From Rhodobacteraceae bacterium EL53 (GTDB lineage Bacteria > Pseudomonadota > Alphaproteobacteria > Rhodobacterales > Rhodobacteraceae): a stretch of DNA of 64,000 nucleotides. A model generated the notes under the pieces. It saw nothing but the letters and a program-made list of their open reading frames with translations, ran no database searches and was not told the DNA's origin. The position numbers were made by a program, and so were the translations under genes. Below are positions 1 to 8,054 of this stretch, piece by piece. How positions within the stretch are numbered: position 1 is the first letter of the stretch; each line of letters begins with the position of its first letter. Where the stretch lies: positions 310,001 through 374,000 of the forward strand of contig OMPR01000008.1 in the NCBI GenBank assembly GCA_900313015.1, written 5' to 3'.

Positions 1-1
1 G

Positions 2-805
2 TTTGCCGGGGCTGGTAACGATCTACTGCGCGGCGGACAGGGGAATGATTACCTTGCTGGAGACGATGGTGATGATCAGCTTTGGGGTGGTCAGGGCGTT
101 GACGACCTTAGCGGCGGAACGGGCAATGACACGCTTCGGGGCGGAGCAGGGAATGACCGGCTCTTTGCAGGCGATGGCGAGGATGTACTGATCGGCGGTC
201 AGGGCAATGACCTGCTGGAAGGGGGCGCCGGGGATGACACTCTGAAAGGGGGGCAGGGCGATGATCTGCTATATGGTTTTAGCTGGGGCGGTGAACCCAT
301 TCCGGCACAAGACGCGAATGCGCTTGTAAACGCCGATGAACCCCTGAGTGATACGGATGTTATGATCGGCGGCCGCGGCGCGGATCGGTTTGAATTTCGG
401 TGGCTGATCGATGCAAAGCAGGAAATTTTGGACAAACACACGGATGACACCGGAAATATCGACTATTCAATGAATGGCGTTGCCGGGGAAAACGACAATG
501 TACACGATCATTGGGTCGAGACGATGGGCACCAAAATCGTCAAAGATTTCCGCGCTAACCAAGGGGATACGTTAGAGTTTGCGGGTCATACTGTGAATCT
601 TGATACTGTGACGCATACGGATTTCGATGGAAATGGCCGTGAGGACACCATCCTGACGTTTGTGAGCAACCAAGGCGGCAATGGGGGCGCGCACGACGGA
701 GATCAAGTTGGGCGGGTCGTCATTTTGAACACGTTGATCGACACTGTGGATGTTGATGCGGGCGTGTTTTATGGCGTTGAAGAACCGTATTCCATTCTGG
801 GGTAA
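2..805 (+). CDS. RTX (hemolysin-type) calcium-binding repeat protein, 3' part
   Basis: The frame is open from base 2 to the TAA at 803-805, so the N-terminus lies outside the window. The first ~85 residues are tandem glycine/aspartate nonapeptides of the GGxGxDxLx type (for example GGQGNDYL, GGAGNDRL, GGQGDDLL). These form the calcium-binding beta-roll of RTX proteins exported by type I secretion. After about residue 120 comes one more repeat-like stretch (IGGRGADRFEFR) and then a C-terminal domain of about 145 residues rich in Asp and Gly. That end fits the C-terminal secretion-signal region of such proteins. The activity (protease, adhesin, S-layer-like) cannot be told because the N-terminal part is missing. 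The family call is firm; the function is open. Confidence 0.88.
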   Translation, partial: FAGAGNDLLRGGQGNDYLAGDDGDDQLWGGQGVDDLSGGTGNDTLRGGAGNDRLFAGDGEDVLIGGQGNDLLEGGAGDDTLKGGQGDDLLYGFSWGGEPIPAQDANALVNADEPLSDTDVMIGGRGADRFEFRWLIDAKQEILDKHTDDTGNIDYSMNGVAGENDNVHDHWVETMGTKIVKDFRANQGDTLEFAGHTVNLDTVTHTDFDGNGREDTILTFVSNQGGNGGAHDGDQVGRVVILNTLIDTVDVDAGVFYGVEEPYSILG

Positions 806-828
806 TCCATCCCAATTCATGAAACAAA

Positions 829-858
829 AAAAGCCGCGCAAGGGTTTGCGCGGCTTTT
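829..858. terminator. Bidirectional intrinsic terminator between RTX gene and rplI
   Basis: A perfect 13-bp stem (829-841 with 846-858, loop GGGT) sits between the convergent RTX and rplI genes. It has an A-run on the left and a T-run on the right, so it can end transcription from both sides. Confidence 0.9.
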
Positions 859-882
859 CTTTGAAATACGTGAGCAGGCCGA

Positions 883-1494
883 TCAGGCGTTGCTGTCGTC
901 TTCTGCAGGAGCAGCCGGCGCATCGTCGTCGTCGGATGCAGCTGAACCGATATCGTCGAACAGTTCCGAGATTTCGAATTCTGCAGCGGCTTCTTCTTCA
1001 GCAGCCAGTTCCTGGATCGATTTACCCGAAGCTTGCAGTTCGGCTTCTTCAACCGAGCGAGCCACGTTGATGTCGATGTTTGCAACAACTTCAGGGTGCA
1101 GAACAACCTGAACAGTGTGCAGACCCAGATCCTTGATCGGTGCCAGCAGAACAACCTGCTTGCGATCGACCGAGAAACCTTCGGAAGTTGCAACTTCGGC
1201 AGCGTCACGTGGAGTAACGGAACCGTAAAGCGCACCCGCGTCAGAAGCAGAGCGAATCACGATGAACTGCTGTCCGTCGAGCTTTTCGGCCAATGCTTCG
1301 GCTTCTGCTTTGGTTTCCAGGTTGCGTGCTTCGAGCTGAGCTTTCATCGTTTCGAACGCGGCCAGGTTGGCTGCCGAAGCGGTTTTAGCTTTGCCCTGAG
1401 GCAGCAGGAAGTTGCGTGCGTAACCGGATTTAACGTCTACGACGTCGCCCATCTGGCCCAGTTTCGCAACGCGTTCGAGAAGGATAACTTGCAT
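883..1494 (-). CDS. rplI: 50S ribosomal protein L9
   Basis: L9 binds domain V of 23S rRNA and helps keep the reading frame. The N-terminus [20 protein letters not shown] and the [13 protein letters not shown] motif are the L9 signature. The protein is 203 residues, against about 150 for typical L9. The extra ~50 residues form a Glu/Asp/Ala-rich tail ending in a run of aspartates. The gene is third in rpsF-rpsR-rplI on the minus strand, 12 bases after rpsR. The extension probably reflects a lineage habit rather than a fusion, as no second domain is recognisable in it. Confidence 0.97.
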   Translation of the reverse strand: MQVILLERVAKLGQMGDVVDVKSGYARNFLLPQGKAKTASAANLAAFETMKAQLEARNLETKAEAEALAEKLDGQQFIVIRSASDAGALYGSVTPRDAAEVATSEGFSVDRKQVVLLAPIKDLGLHTVQVVLHPEVVANIDINVARSVEEAELQASGKSIQELAAEEEAAAEFEISELFDDIGSAASDDDDAPAAPAEDDSNA

Positions 1495-1506
1495 TGTCAG
1501 GTCTCC

Positions 1507-1734
1507 TTACTTCACGGCGTAGGGCAGCAGGGCGAGGAAGCGGGCGCGTTTGATGGCACGAGCCAATTCACGCTGCTTTTTCGCCGATACGGCTGTGATC
1601 CGCGAGGGAACAATTTTGCCACGCTCAGAGATGTAGCGTTGCAGCAAACGAGTGTCTTTGTAGTCGATCGCCGGTGCGTTGTCGCCCGAGAAGGGGCAGA
1701 CTTTGCGACGGCGGAAAAATGGTTTTGCAGCCAT
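1507..1734 (-). CDS. rpsR: 30S ribosomal protein S18
   Basis: This 75-residue protein has the S18 core: a basic [12 protein letters not shown] start, [29 protein letters not shown] split around the RNA-binding centre, and [15 protein letters not shown] near the end. S18 pairs with S6 on the central domain of 16S rRNA. It is encoded between rpsF and rplI, 28 bases after rpsF, with the usual co-transcribed order. Confidence 0.98.
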   Translation of the reverse strand: MAAKPFFRRRKVCPFSGDNAPAIDYKDTRLLQRYISERGKIVPSRITAVSAKKQRELARAIKRARFLALLPYAVK

Positions 1735-1762
1735 GGTTTAGTGTCCTTTTCTCAAGCTAAGA

Positions 1763-2116
1763 TCAGCGGCGCTCGCGGCGGCCTTCGCGCTCGTCACGCT
1801 TCTGCATCTGGACCGAAGGGCCCTCTTTGTGCTCGTCGACCTTGATGGTCAGAACGCGCATCACGTCGTCATGCAGGCGCATCAGGCGTTCCATTTCCTG
1901 AACGGCCGGAGCAGGTGCATCCGAACGCAGGAAGGCATAGTGGCCCTTGCGGTTTTTGTTGATCTTGTAGGCCATCGTTTTGACGCCCCAGTACTCGTGA
2001 TCGACAAGGCTGCCGCCATTGTCGGACAGTACGGCACCAAAATGTTCGATGAGGCCTTCGGCTTGCGTGTTGGACAAGTCCTGGCGCGCAATCATGACAT
2101 GCTCATAAAGGGGCAT
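1763..2116 (-). CDS. rpsF: 30S ribosomal protein S6
   Basis: S6 forms a heterodimer with S18 on the 30S platform. The 117-residue product begins MPLYEHVMIARQDLS and carries the typical centre (GVKTMAYKINKNRKGHYAFL). The ATG at 2116 was chosen over an in-frame start at 2233. It matches the family N-terminus and has an AGGAG-like ribosome binding site just upstream. The upstream in-frame stretch instead forms a structured leader. It is the first gene of the ribosomal operon. Confidence 0.97.
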   Translation of the reverse strand: MPLYEHVMIARQDLSNTQAEGLIEHFGAVLSDNGGSLVDHEYWGVKTMAYKINKNRKGHYAFLRSDAPAPAVQEMERLMRLHDDVMRVLTIKVDEHKEGPSVQMQKRDEREGRRERR

Positions 2117-2163
2117 GTGAACTCCTGTTTCTTTCAAGGCGCATTTCAAAGGCGGGGCAAATG

Positions 2164-2217
2164 CCGTTTGCGGCCCCACCACGAGAGACTGCGCGGTTCG
2201 ATCTGTCTTGCAAACGG
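2164..2217 (-). promoter_or_regulatory. Structured rpsF leader RNA, candidate S6:S18 autoregulatory site
   Basis: Eight-base arms (2164-2171 and 2210-2217, CCGTTTGC/GCAAACGG) pair perfectly. They enclose a shorter AGAC/GTCT hairpin and a GGTGGGG-containing side about 50 bases upstream of the rpsF start. Many bacteria control this operon by S6:S18 binding to a leader that mimics their rRNA site. The stem is seen directly; the function is inferred from position. Confidence 0.45.
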
Positions 2218-2399
2218 ATGGCTCCATATACACGGTTGGGAGCCGGGAGCAAGCCCCGTAGACGTTGCGGTGTTACAGGACAGGCATGCCGCCCTTTGAC
2301 CGCTTTGGTGCCCCATTCCTGACGTTTTGTTTAGCAATCATTAACCATGACGGGATTTATCCCACGACGTTTATGACCGCTGTATAGGGTGCAAATGAT

Positions 2400-2918
2400 A
2401 TGACTGCCGTTCAGACCCAAACGTTTCAGACTTTGCCCGCACTTTCCTCATATGAGAACAAAGTGCCGTTGATGATTTGTTTTGCTCCGAACTGGCCCAT
2501 TCGCACTGTTTTGTTCAGAATTGTTGGCACCGCCTTGATTTTGGGATCTGCGACGATGTGGATTTTTCCCGGATCGAACCTGTCGGCTGATTTGGCGCTG
2601 ATGAAGCTGGGAACGTCGTTGTTTTTCTTGCTGTGCGGTTTGGCTTTGCTGATGATGCATCATGTCGACAATCAGCCCGAAGCGTATTTCGATTCCATCC
2701 GCCGTGAAGTTCGGGTGCTACAGAAAAACAATCGCGGACGCCCTCAGACAGTTCTTCGTCGCAGCTATGACAGCTTGGGTAGTGTACGATTCAACGAACA
2801 TTTTGTAGAACTTTTTGATGTGGATGGCAGCTTGCTGATGCGGTTGCCCATCGAAACCGCAGAGATCCGTCACACTCTTCGTACGCAACTGAGCGATCAC
2901 GTCACAATTTCCGCGTAA
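2400..2918 (+). CDS. Hypothetical two-helix membrane protein
   Basis: The 172-residue product is not recognised as a named family. Residues ~36-55 (TVLFRIVGTALILGSATMWI) and ~66-86 (rich in Leu, Phe and Met, ending LLMMHHV) are two membrane segments. They are followed by a soluble domain of about 80 residues resembling a small beta-sandwich (REVRVLQKNNRGRPQTVLRR, then SVRFNEHFVELFDVDGSLLM). The fold is like the regulatory or PH-like C-terminal part of small inner-membrane proteins. The ATG at 2400 follows an AAATGAT stretch with only a weak ribosome binding site. It is a single gene between the rpsF leader and a YceI gene. Coding quality looks normal, so it is probably real, with unknown role. 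Confidence 0.7.
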   Translation: MTAVQTQTFQTLPALSSYENKVPLMICFAPNWPIRTVLFRIVGTALILGSATMWIFPGSNLSADLALMKLGTSLFFLLCGLALLMMHHVDNQPEAYFDSIRREVRVLQKNNRGRPQTVLRRSYDSLGSVRFNEHFVELFDVDGSLLMRLPIETAEIRHTLRTQLSDHVTISA

Positions 2919-2971
2919 CTCACGTGATGTTCATTTGATCACACAGTCTGTTAGAGAATAGAGAGTTGAGT

Positions 2972-2987
2972 GCCACCGGTTGGTGGC
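2972..2987. terminator. Short GC hairpin after the 172-aa membrane protein gene
   Basis: GCCACC and GGTGGC arms (6 bp, 4-base loop) lie 54 bases past the stop, followed by a mildly T-rich stretch. It is a weak terminator candidate or part of the leader of the next gene. Confidence 0.3.
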
Positions 2988-3053
2988 CCATCTGTTTAAG
3001 AGCGCGTCCAAATGCTTGGCCGTGCATTTACTTATTCTCTACGGAGCTTTTCC

Positions 3054-3626
3054 ATGAAAACAACTCTGCTCGCCGCTGCTTTGGCCACTTTCGCAACTGC
3101 CGGTTTGGCCGCTTCTGAAAAATACGTTCTGGATTCCAGCCACAGCCAGGTTCTGTTCAACTACAACCACTTGGGTTTTTCGACCACATATGGAATGTTT
3201 TCCGGATTCGAAGGCGTGATCATGTTTGATCAGGAAGATCCTGCGGCCTCTTCGGTTGAGGTTTCAATGCCTGTAAAGTCGATGTTCACCGGCTGGGAAG
3301 CGCGTGATGGGCATTTTATGTCTGACGACTTCTTTGGTGCCAAAGACACGGATCTTGTTTCGTTTACCTCAACCGGGATCGAAGTAACGGGTGAAAACAC
3401 TGCAAATATCACAGGTGACCTGACCATGAATGGCGTCACCAAAGCTGTTGTTTTGGATGCAAAGCTGAACCAAGCCGGTGATCACCCGATGGCGGGCAAG
3501 CCGTGGGCCGGGTTTGATGCGACCACGACTTTGCTGCGGTCAGACTTTAACGTCGGCAAATTCGCGCCATTTGTGGGTGATGAAGTTCACCTGAATATCT
3601 CGGTTGAAGCGATGAAAGCTGAGTAA
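3054..3626 (+). CDS. YceI family periplasmic protein
   Basis: YceI proteins are secreted lipocalin-like beta-barrels that bind polyisoprenoids. The 190-residue product starts with a Sec signal peptide (MKTTLLAAALATFATAGLAA) followed by the mature start SEKYVLDSSHSQVLFNYNHL. The ATG at 3054 is preceded by GGAG at 3043-3046 and gives a clean signal peptide. An in-frame ATG at 3012 would bury the signal and is less likely. The convergent downstream gene encodes a cytochrome b561 fused to a second YceI domain, so the two probably share a function in redox or lipid homeostasis of the envelope. Confidence 0.93.
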   Translation: MKTTLLAAALATFATAGLAASEKYVLDSSHSQVLFNYNHLGFSTTYGMFSGFEGVIMFDQEDPAASSVEVSMPVKSMFTGWEARDGHFMSDDFFGAKDTDLVSFTSTGIEVTGENTANITGDLTMNGVTKAVVLDAKLNQAGDHPMAGKPWAGFDATTTLLRSDFNVGKFAPFVGDEVHLNISVEAMKAE

Positions 3627-3652
3627 CCCAGATATACTTGTTTTAATCTAAG

Positions 3653-3688
3653 AGACCGCCGACATGAATTTGTCGGCGGTCTTTTTTG
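3653..3688 (+). terminator. Intrinsic terminator after yceI
   Basis: A perfect 12-bp stem (3653-3664 with 3671-3682) is followed by a run of T, 27 bases after the yceI stop. It also separates the convergent b561-YceI gene. Confidence 0.92.
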
Positions 3689-3711
3689 TTTTGGAATGGT
3701 GTGGCTTGGCT

Positions 3712-4935
3712 TTATTCGCTGCGTGTAGCGGTCAAGGTTACCGAAACTGTAACGCCAAAGGCCAATGAGCCCTCGTCGGGCATATGGCTGCCAACCCCGA
3801 AGTCCAATCGGTTGAGGTGGGTTTCAGCCGTCATAATTGCCGTGTTCTCCTGCTGGTCCAAACTAAAGGGCAGGATGATATCGACTGACTTGTCCCGAAT
3901 AGTGAGTAGCCCGCGGGCCTCGTATCCGGTTTCCGTTTTGAACAGGTCTGCTTGGAAAGTGGCGGTTGGGAAGGTAGCGGCGTCAAAGAAGTCTTTGCCA
4001 ACCGCCTGACTTGTGACGGATCCAAGGGAAATCGATCCGATCGCAATGGTGACATCTACTGCACCGGCCGGACCCGATGTGTCTGGGTCGTCAAATGTGA
4101 TTGCAGCGGTCCAGTCGGCAAAACTGCCGGTGACTGGGCTGCCCATTTGAGTGACGGTGAGTCCGAGTTTTCCGTCCTGCACGACCCAGTCGGATTGAAC
4201 GGCTTCCAGCTCAGCGCTTTGGGTGTGTGATGCGGAGTGGTCGAAAACGCCGATGAATGTGCCGACTCCAAAGGCTGCCCCCCAAAGCACAAGCGCGGCG
4301 ACAAGCGGCATACCGCTGTGGGTCTGTGGGCTGAGCTCTGGGATGTCCGGCGCACCGGGAAGCATACGGCGCAGTGTCGAGTCGCGGTCTATGATGTGAT
4401 GCTTGAGGGCCCCCGCGATATGCAGCGCCAAGGCGGCAATCAAAGTCCACACAAAGACATAGTGTAACCCGGACATGAATTCCGCAAAGGCTGGGTCCTT
4501 GGGAACGAAGGGAAGAGATTGCCCAAAGGGCAGCCAGATTGGAGCGAACCCGGTCGTGGCGGCGTGGTGAATCCAGCCGCTGAGCGGGGCGAGGATCAGG
4601 GAACCATAGAGCAGCCAGTGGATGGTTTCAGCGGCAAAGGCTTCGGGGATGTTATCGGCATTCAAAAGTCCGGGCTTGGGCTGGGTGAGGGCCCAGAGAA
4701 CGCGGGCGATTGCCACAAAGAACAAAATCACGCCCAAGGTTTTGTGCAGCGAGAACAGGAAGGCAGCCTGTGTCAGGTCGGCCTCGGTTGTGGTGATCGC
4801 CGGATCTGTGATCGCATGGGCCAGATCGTTGGCGAAATACCCAACGGGAATCACGGTGAACATCAGCAGGGCAGTGAGCCAATGAAAGGTCTTGGCAACG
4901 CCTCCATAGGTGCTGTGAGTGTTGGAATAGGGCAT
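3712..4935 (-). CDS. Cytochrome b561 fused to a C-terminal YceI domain
   Basis: The 407-residue product has a b561-type di-haem domain (residues ~10-185, four helices). Candidate haem ligands are His18 (KTFHWL), His64 (LHKTLG), His158 (LHYVFVW) and His172 (LHIAGALKHH). A fifth helix (~210-231) leads into a periplasmic YceI domain (245-407). The family passes electrons across or near the membrane; YceI binds a polyisoprenoid, possibly a quinone-like ligand. The ATG at 4935 has AGGAG 5 bases upstream and was preferred over an in-frame extension to 5049. The gene faces a free-standing YceI gene. Domain calls are firm; substrate and electron partner are unknown. Confidence 0.9.
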   Translation of the reverse strand: MPYSNTHSTYGGVAKTFHWLTALLMFTVIPVGYFANDLAHAITDPAITTTEADLTQAAFLFSLHKTLGVILFFVAIARVLWALTQPKPGLLNADNIPEAFAAETIHWLLYGSLILAPLSGWIHHAATTGFAPIWLPFGQSLPFVPKDPAFAEFMSGLHYVFVWTLIAALALHIAGALKHHIIDRDSTLRRMLPGAPDIPELSPQTHSGMPLVAALVLWGAAFGVGTFIGVFDHSASHTQSAELEAVQSDWVVQDGKLGLTVTQMGSPVTGSFADWTAAITFDDPDTSGPAGAVDVTIAIGSISLGSVTSQAVGKDFFDAATFPTATFQADLFKTETGYEARGLLTIRDKSVDIILPFSLDQQENTAIMTAETHLNRLDFGVGSHMPDEGSLAFGVTVSVTLTATRSE

Positions 4936-5091
4936 GGGGGCTCCTGTAACGCTATCTATATGCACATTACCGCCTGCCGAGTGGTCTGCAACTTGCGTTG
5001 TTGCACAGGCGCAGTGTCTGGATGCAGAGCTTGTGCGGAGGTGGCACACAGTCTAAACCCGCTGGCAACGATTTTAAGGGAGAAGTCACGT

Positions 5092-6018
5092 ATGACTATC
5101 GCATTTGTTTTCCCCGGACAGGGTGCACAAGCTATTGGCATGGGCAAGGCACTGGCGGAGAGCTATCCGGCTGCGCAGGCTATTTTCGACGAAGTTGACG
5201 AAGCTTTGGGTGAGAAACTGAGCGCGCTGATTTGGGAAGGCGATATTGCCGAGTTGACGCTGACACAAAATGCACAGCCTGCGTTGATGGCCACATCCAT
5301 GGCTGCCATGCGGGCGCTCGAGGCCGAAGGGCTAGGCATTGCCAAAGCGGGCTTTGTTGCAGGGCATTCGTTGGGCGAATATTCCGCTTTGGCCGCAAGT
5401 GGCGCGATTTCGGTCGCCGACACCGCGCGCCTTTTGCGCACCCGTGGACAAGCCATGCAAAGTGCTGTGCCTGTGGGCGAAGGGGCTATGGCGGCAATTT
5501 TGGGGCTGGATCTGGCCGCGGTACAGGCGGTTGCACAGGAGGCCGCGCAAGGTGACGTGTGCCAAGCGGCAAACGACAATGACCCAACGCAGGTTGTGGT
5601 CTCTGGGTCCAAGGCTGCGGTTGAGCGGGCCGCTCTGATTGCCAAGGAAAAGGGTGCAAAGCGGGCTGTTATGTTGCCGGTGAGTGCCCCGTTCCATTGT
5701 GCATTGATGCAGCCAGCGGCGGATGTCATGGCAGAAGCGTTGGCCGCAGTTGAAATCAAAGCACCGGCTGTGCCTTTGATCGCAAATGTACGGGCTGAAA
5801 CCGTGACTGATCCGGATGTGATCCGACAGTTGCTAGTTGAGCAGGTGACCGGTTCTGTACGCTGGCGTGAGAGTGTGCAGTACATGGCGACGCAGGGCGT
5901 TACTGAGGCTTGGGAAATTGGTGCAGGTAAGGCACTGTCGGGTATGATCCGCAAAATTGACCGGTCGATTGCCTCTAAAGCTGTTGGAACACCGGATGAT
6001 GTGCAAAAGCTGCTGTAA
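5092..6018 (+). CDS. fabD: Malonyl-CoA:ACP transacylase
   Basis: FabD moves malonyl from CoA to acyl carrier protein for fatty-acid elongation in the cytoplasm. The 308-residue product has the GQGAQ loop (9-13), the nucleophile elbow GHSLG with Ser93, and the catalytic His202 in SAPFHCALM. The ATG at 5092 follows AAGGGAGAA and gives the canonical start MTIAFVFPGQGAQ. The open frame upstream to 4519 lies antisense to the b561 gene and is not coding. It leads a fabD-fabG-acpP block. Confidence 0.98.
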   Translation: MTIAFVFPGQGAQAIGMGKALAESYPAAQAIFDEVDEALGEKLSALIWEGDIAELTLTQNAQPALMATSMAAMRALEAEGLGIAKAGFVAGHSLGEYSALAASGAISVADTARLLRTRGQAMQSAVPVGEGAMAAILGLDLAAVQAVAQEAAQGDVCQAANDNDPTQVVVSGSKAAVERAALIAKEKGAKRAVMLPVSAPFHCALMQPAADVMAEALAAVEIKAPAVPLIANVRAETVTDPDVIRQLLVEQVTGSVRWRESVQYMATQGVTEAWEIGAGKALSGMIRKIDRSIASKAVGTPDDVQKLL

Positions 6019-6087
6019 TTCAGGGCTTGCGCAAACAAGAACGACAAGACCCGCAGCACTGACTGCGGGCGCGAAAAGGAACACGTT

Positions 6088-6825
6088 ATGTTTGATTTGA
6101 CCGGAAAAAACGCGCTGATTACTGGTGCTTCGGGTGGTATTGGTGGCGATATTGCGCGCGCCTTGCATGCCGCAGGTGCAACAGTAGGGCTGTCGGGCAC
6201 ACGCGTTGAGCCGTTGCAGGCGTTGGCGGATGATCTGGGCGCGCGCGCGCATGTGTTGCCGTGTAATCTGGGCGATGCCGAAGCTGTCACAGCGCTGCCT
6301 AAGCAAGCGGCTGAGGCGATGGGGTCGGTTGATATTTTGGTAAACAACGCGGGCATCACGCAAGACAATCTGTTCATGCGCATGACAGATGACCAATGGG
6401 ATCGTGTGATTGACGTGAATCTGACGGCGACAATGCGTTTGTGCCGTGGCGTCATGCGCGGCATGATGAAAGCGCGTTGGGGACGGATCGTGAATATTTC
6501 GTCCGTTGTTGGCGCCATTGGTAACCCGGGGCAGGCGAACTATGCCGCATCAAAAGCAGGTATGGTTGGCATGGCAAAATCCATAGCACACGAAGTGGCG
6601 AGTCGGGGAATCACTGTGAATACAGTGGCCCCCGGATTTATCACCACTGCAATGACTGAAAAGTTGACGGATGATCAAAAGAGCGGTCTTCTGGCACAGG
6701 TGCCAGCCGGCCGGATGGGCGATCCCAAGGAAATTGCGGCTGCTGTGTTGTATTTGGCAAGCCCCGAAGCTGCTTATGTGACGGGTTCGACCTTGCATGT
6801 TAACGGTGGCATGGCCATGTTGTGA
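6088..6825 (+). CDS. fabG: 3-oxoacyl-ACP reductase
   Basis: FabG is the NADPH-dependent short-chain reductase that reduces 3-oxoacyl-ACP. The 245-residue product carries the TGASGGIG cofactor loop (12-19), NNAG (86-89), Ser139, Tyr152 and Lys156 (NYAASKAG), and ends in GSTLHVNGGMAML as FabG does. An AAAAGGA ribosome binding site precedes the ATG. It sits 69 bases after fabD and about 200 before acpP. Confidence 0.98.
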   Translation: MFDLTGKNALITGASGGIGGDIARALHAAGATVGLSGTRVEPLQALADDLGARAHVLPCNLGDAEAVTALPKQAAEAMGSVDILVNNAGITQDNLFMRMTDDQWDRVIDVNLTATMRLCRGVMRGMMKARWGRIVNISSVVGAIGNPGQANYAASKAGMVGMAKSIAHEVASRGITVNTVAPGFITTAMTEKLTDDQKSGLLAQVPAGRMGDPKEIAAAVLYLASPEAAYVTGSTLHVNGGMAML

Positions 6826-6852
6826 GCCACTTAGGGGCAGACGGGAAAGCGT

Positions 6853-7020
6853 TTGCCTCTGTCGTTGTCTGTGCTATAGGCGGCGCACAATCTTACGGGG
6901 TCGGTCGATGGGGCTGATCCTTGCACCCCCGGATACCCGGGACCTTAACCGCCCGAACCGGGCAAAACCAAGCCACCCCGTGCGGGCAAGGGCAGAACCG
7001 GGCACAATGCCCTGAATAAT
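6853..7020 (+). promoter_or_regulatory. acpP promoter and structured leader region
   Basis: The 206-base gap before acpP holds two weak sigma70-like pairs: TTGCCT at 6853 with TATAGG at 6875 (16-base spacer), and TTGTCT at 6865 with CAATCT at 6888. A GC-rich leader follows with short inverted repeats, including CCCGGATACCCGGG near 6937 and AGGGCA/TGCCCT just before the ribosome binding site. acpP is usually the most expressed gene of the block, so a separate promoter is expected. Confidence 0.4.
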
Positions 7021-7031
7021 GAGGAATGACC

Positions 7032-7265
7032 ATGAGCGACGTCGCAGATCGGGTAAAGAAGATCGTTGTAGAGCACCTGGGTGTTGAAGAAGATAAAGTG
7101 ACCGAGAATGCGTCGTTCATCGACGATCTGGGCGCAGACAGCCTCGACACTGTTGAGCTGGTTATGGCCTTCGAAGAAGAGTTCGGCATCGAGATTCCTG
7201 ATGACGCAGCCGAAACCATCCAAACGTTTGGCGATGCAGTCAAATTCATCACCGAAGCGTCCTAA
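7032..7265 (+). CDS. acpP: Acyl carrier protein
   Basis: The 77-residue acidic helical protein carries acyl chains on a 4'-phosphopantetheine attached to Ser37 in [10 protein letters not shown]. The sequence matches housekeeping AcpP ([20 protein letters not shown]). The ATG at 7032 was preferred to the one at 7026 because GAGGA at 7021-7025 is then spaced correctly. It has its own leader and its own terminator, as expected for a highly expressed gene. Confidence 0.98.
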   Translation: MSDVADRVKKIVVEHLGVEEDKVTENASFIDDLGADSLDTVELVMAFEEEFGIEIPDDAAETIQTFGDAVKFITEAS

Positions 7266-7291
7266 GCGACACTTCGCGTGAGCGAAAGCTA

Positions 7292-7322
7292 GGCGTCTCC
7301 CGGCAGGGAGGCGCCTTTTTTG
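7292..7322 (+). terminator. Intrinsic terminator after acpP
   Basis: A 10-bp stem with one G:U pair (7292-7301 with 7306-7315, loop GGCA) is followed by six T, 26 bases past the acpP stop. Confidence 0.9.
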
Positions 7323-7404
7323 TTGTGGCACCTATATCGTGCTTGCATTGAGCGGTTTGCATCTGCACCCTAGGGTTGAGGCAGATAAAAGGAACCGGCG
7401 TTCA

Positions 7405-7944
7405 ATGATCCGTTCCATTCCAATGATAAACACCGCTCGCTTGACACTATGTGCAATGCGACCGGAAGATTTTGACCGATTTTCAGAGATTTGGGCTTCG
7501 CCTGATGTTGTGCGCCATATTGGTGGGCAACCGCGTACACGGGGCGAATCCTGGGATGCGTTTTTGCGCAATGCCGGGCATTGGCAAATGACGGGGTTTG
7601 GCCAGTGGGCCATAGTTCAGCAAAGTACGCGTCAGATGATCGGTCAGGCAGGGTTTTTTTTCACCAACCGTGAGTTGGGTGAAGATTTCGACTCGTTTCC
7701 TGAAGCGGGTTGGATCGTGTCAGCGATGGCCCAAGGGCAGGGCTTGGGCTATGAGGCTGCCCGCGCGGCGCACGATTGGTTTGACCGGATCATGCCGGGG
7801 CCCTTGGTCGCCATTATCGACGAGGAAAACGTGTCCTCGTTTCGGGTTGCTGAGAAGCTTGGATATGACGTGCTGCGACCGGCCGAGTTTAAGGGGACGC
7901 CTGTGCAGTTGATGCGCCGAAATGGTCCGCCAAATAAAGTTTGA
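7405..7944 (+). CDS. GNAT family N-acetyltransferase
   Basis: The 179-residue product has the RimJ/RimL-type GNAT layout: N-terminal INTARLTLCAMRPEDFDRF, central GQAGFFFTNRELG, the acetyl-CoA loop around QGQGLGYEAARAA, and C-terminal VSSFRVAEKLGYDVLRPAEF. Such enzymes acetylate amino groups of proteins or small molecules; the substrate is not visible. The start is uncertain among ATGs at 7405 and 7423. 7405 has AAAGGA upstream; the longer frame from 7339 overlaps the acpP terminator region and is unlikely. Confidence 0.85.
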   Translation: MIRSIPMINTARLTLCAMRPEDFDRFSEIWASPDVVRHIGGQPRTRGESWDAFLRNAGHWQMTGFGQWAIVQQSTRQMIGQAGFFFTNRELGEDFDSFPEAGWIVSAMAQGQGLGYEAARAAHDWFDRIMPGPLVAIIDEENVSSFRVAEKLGYDVLRPAEFKGTPVQLMRRNGPPNKV

Positions 7945-8054
7945 TCCGATCACGCCGCAATTAGGACAGGTGATGCCGTTCTGATCGGCTTTCGGAAATT
8001 CGGGCTGGATATGCTACACTGGTTCGATGTGGCCTTTAGTAGAGGAAATGGCAC

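Noticed and set aside
1033-2299. Plus-strand open frames opposite rplI, rpsR and rpsF
   Set aside because: Phe/Cys/Arg-rich shadows of ribosomal protein genes.
4519-5091. In-frame upstream extension of fabD
   Set aside because: Antisense to the b561-YceI gene; fabD start at 5092 is canonical.
5163-6518. Minus-strand open frame of 451 codons antisense to fabD and fabG
   Set aside because: Ser/Arg/Ala-rich product without domains; lies wholly over two well-supported genes.
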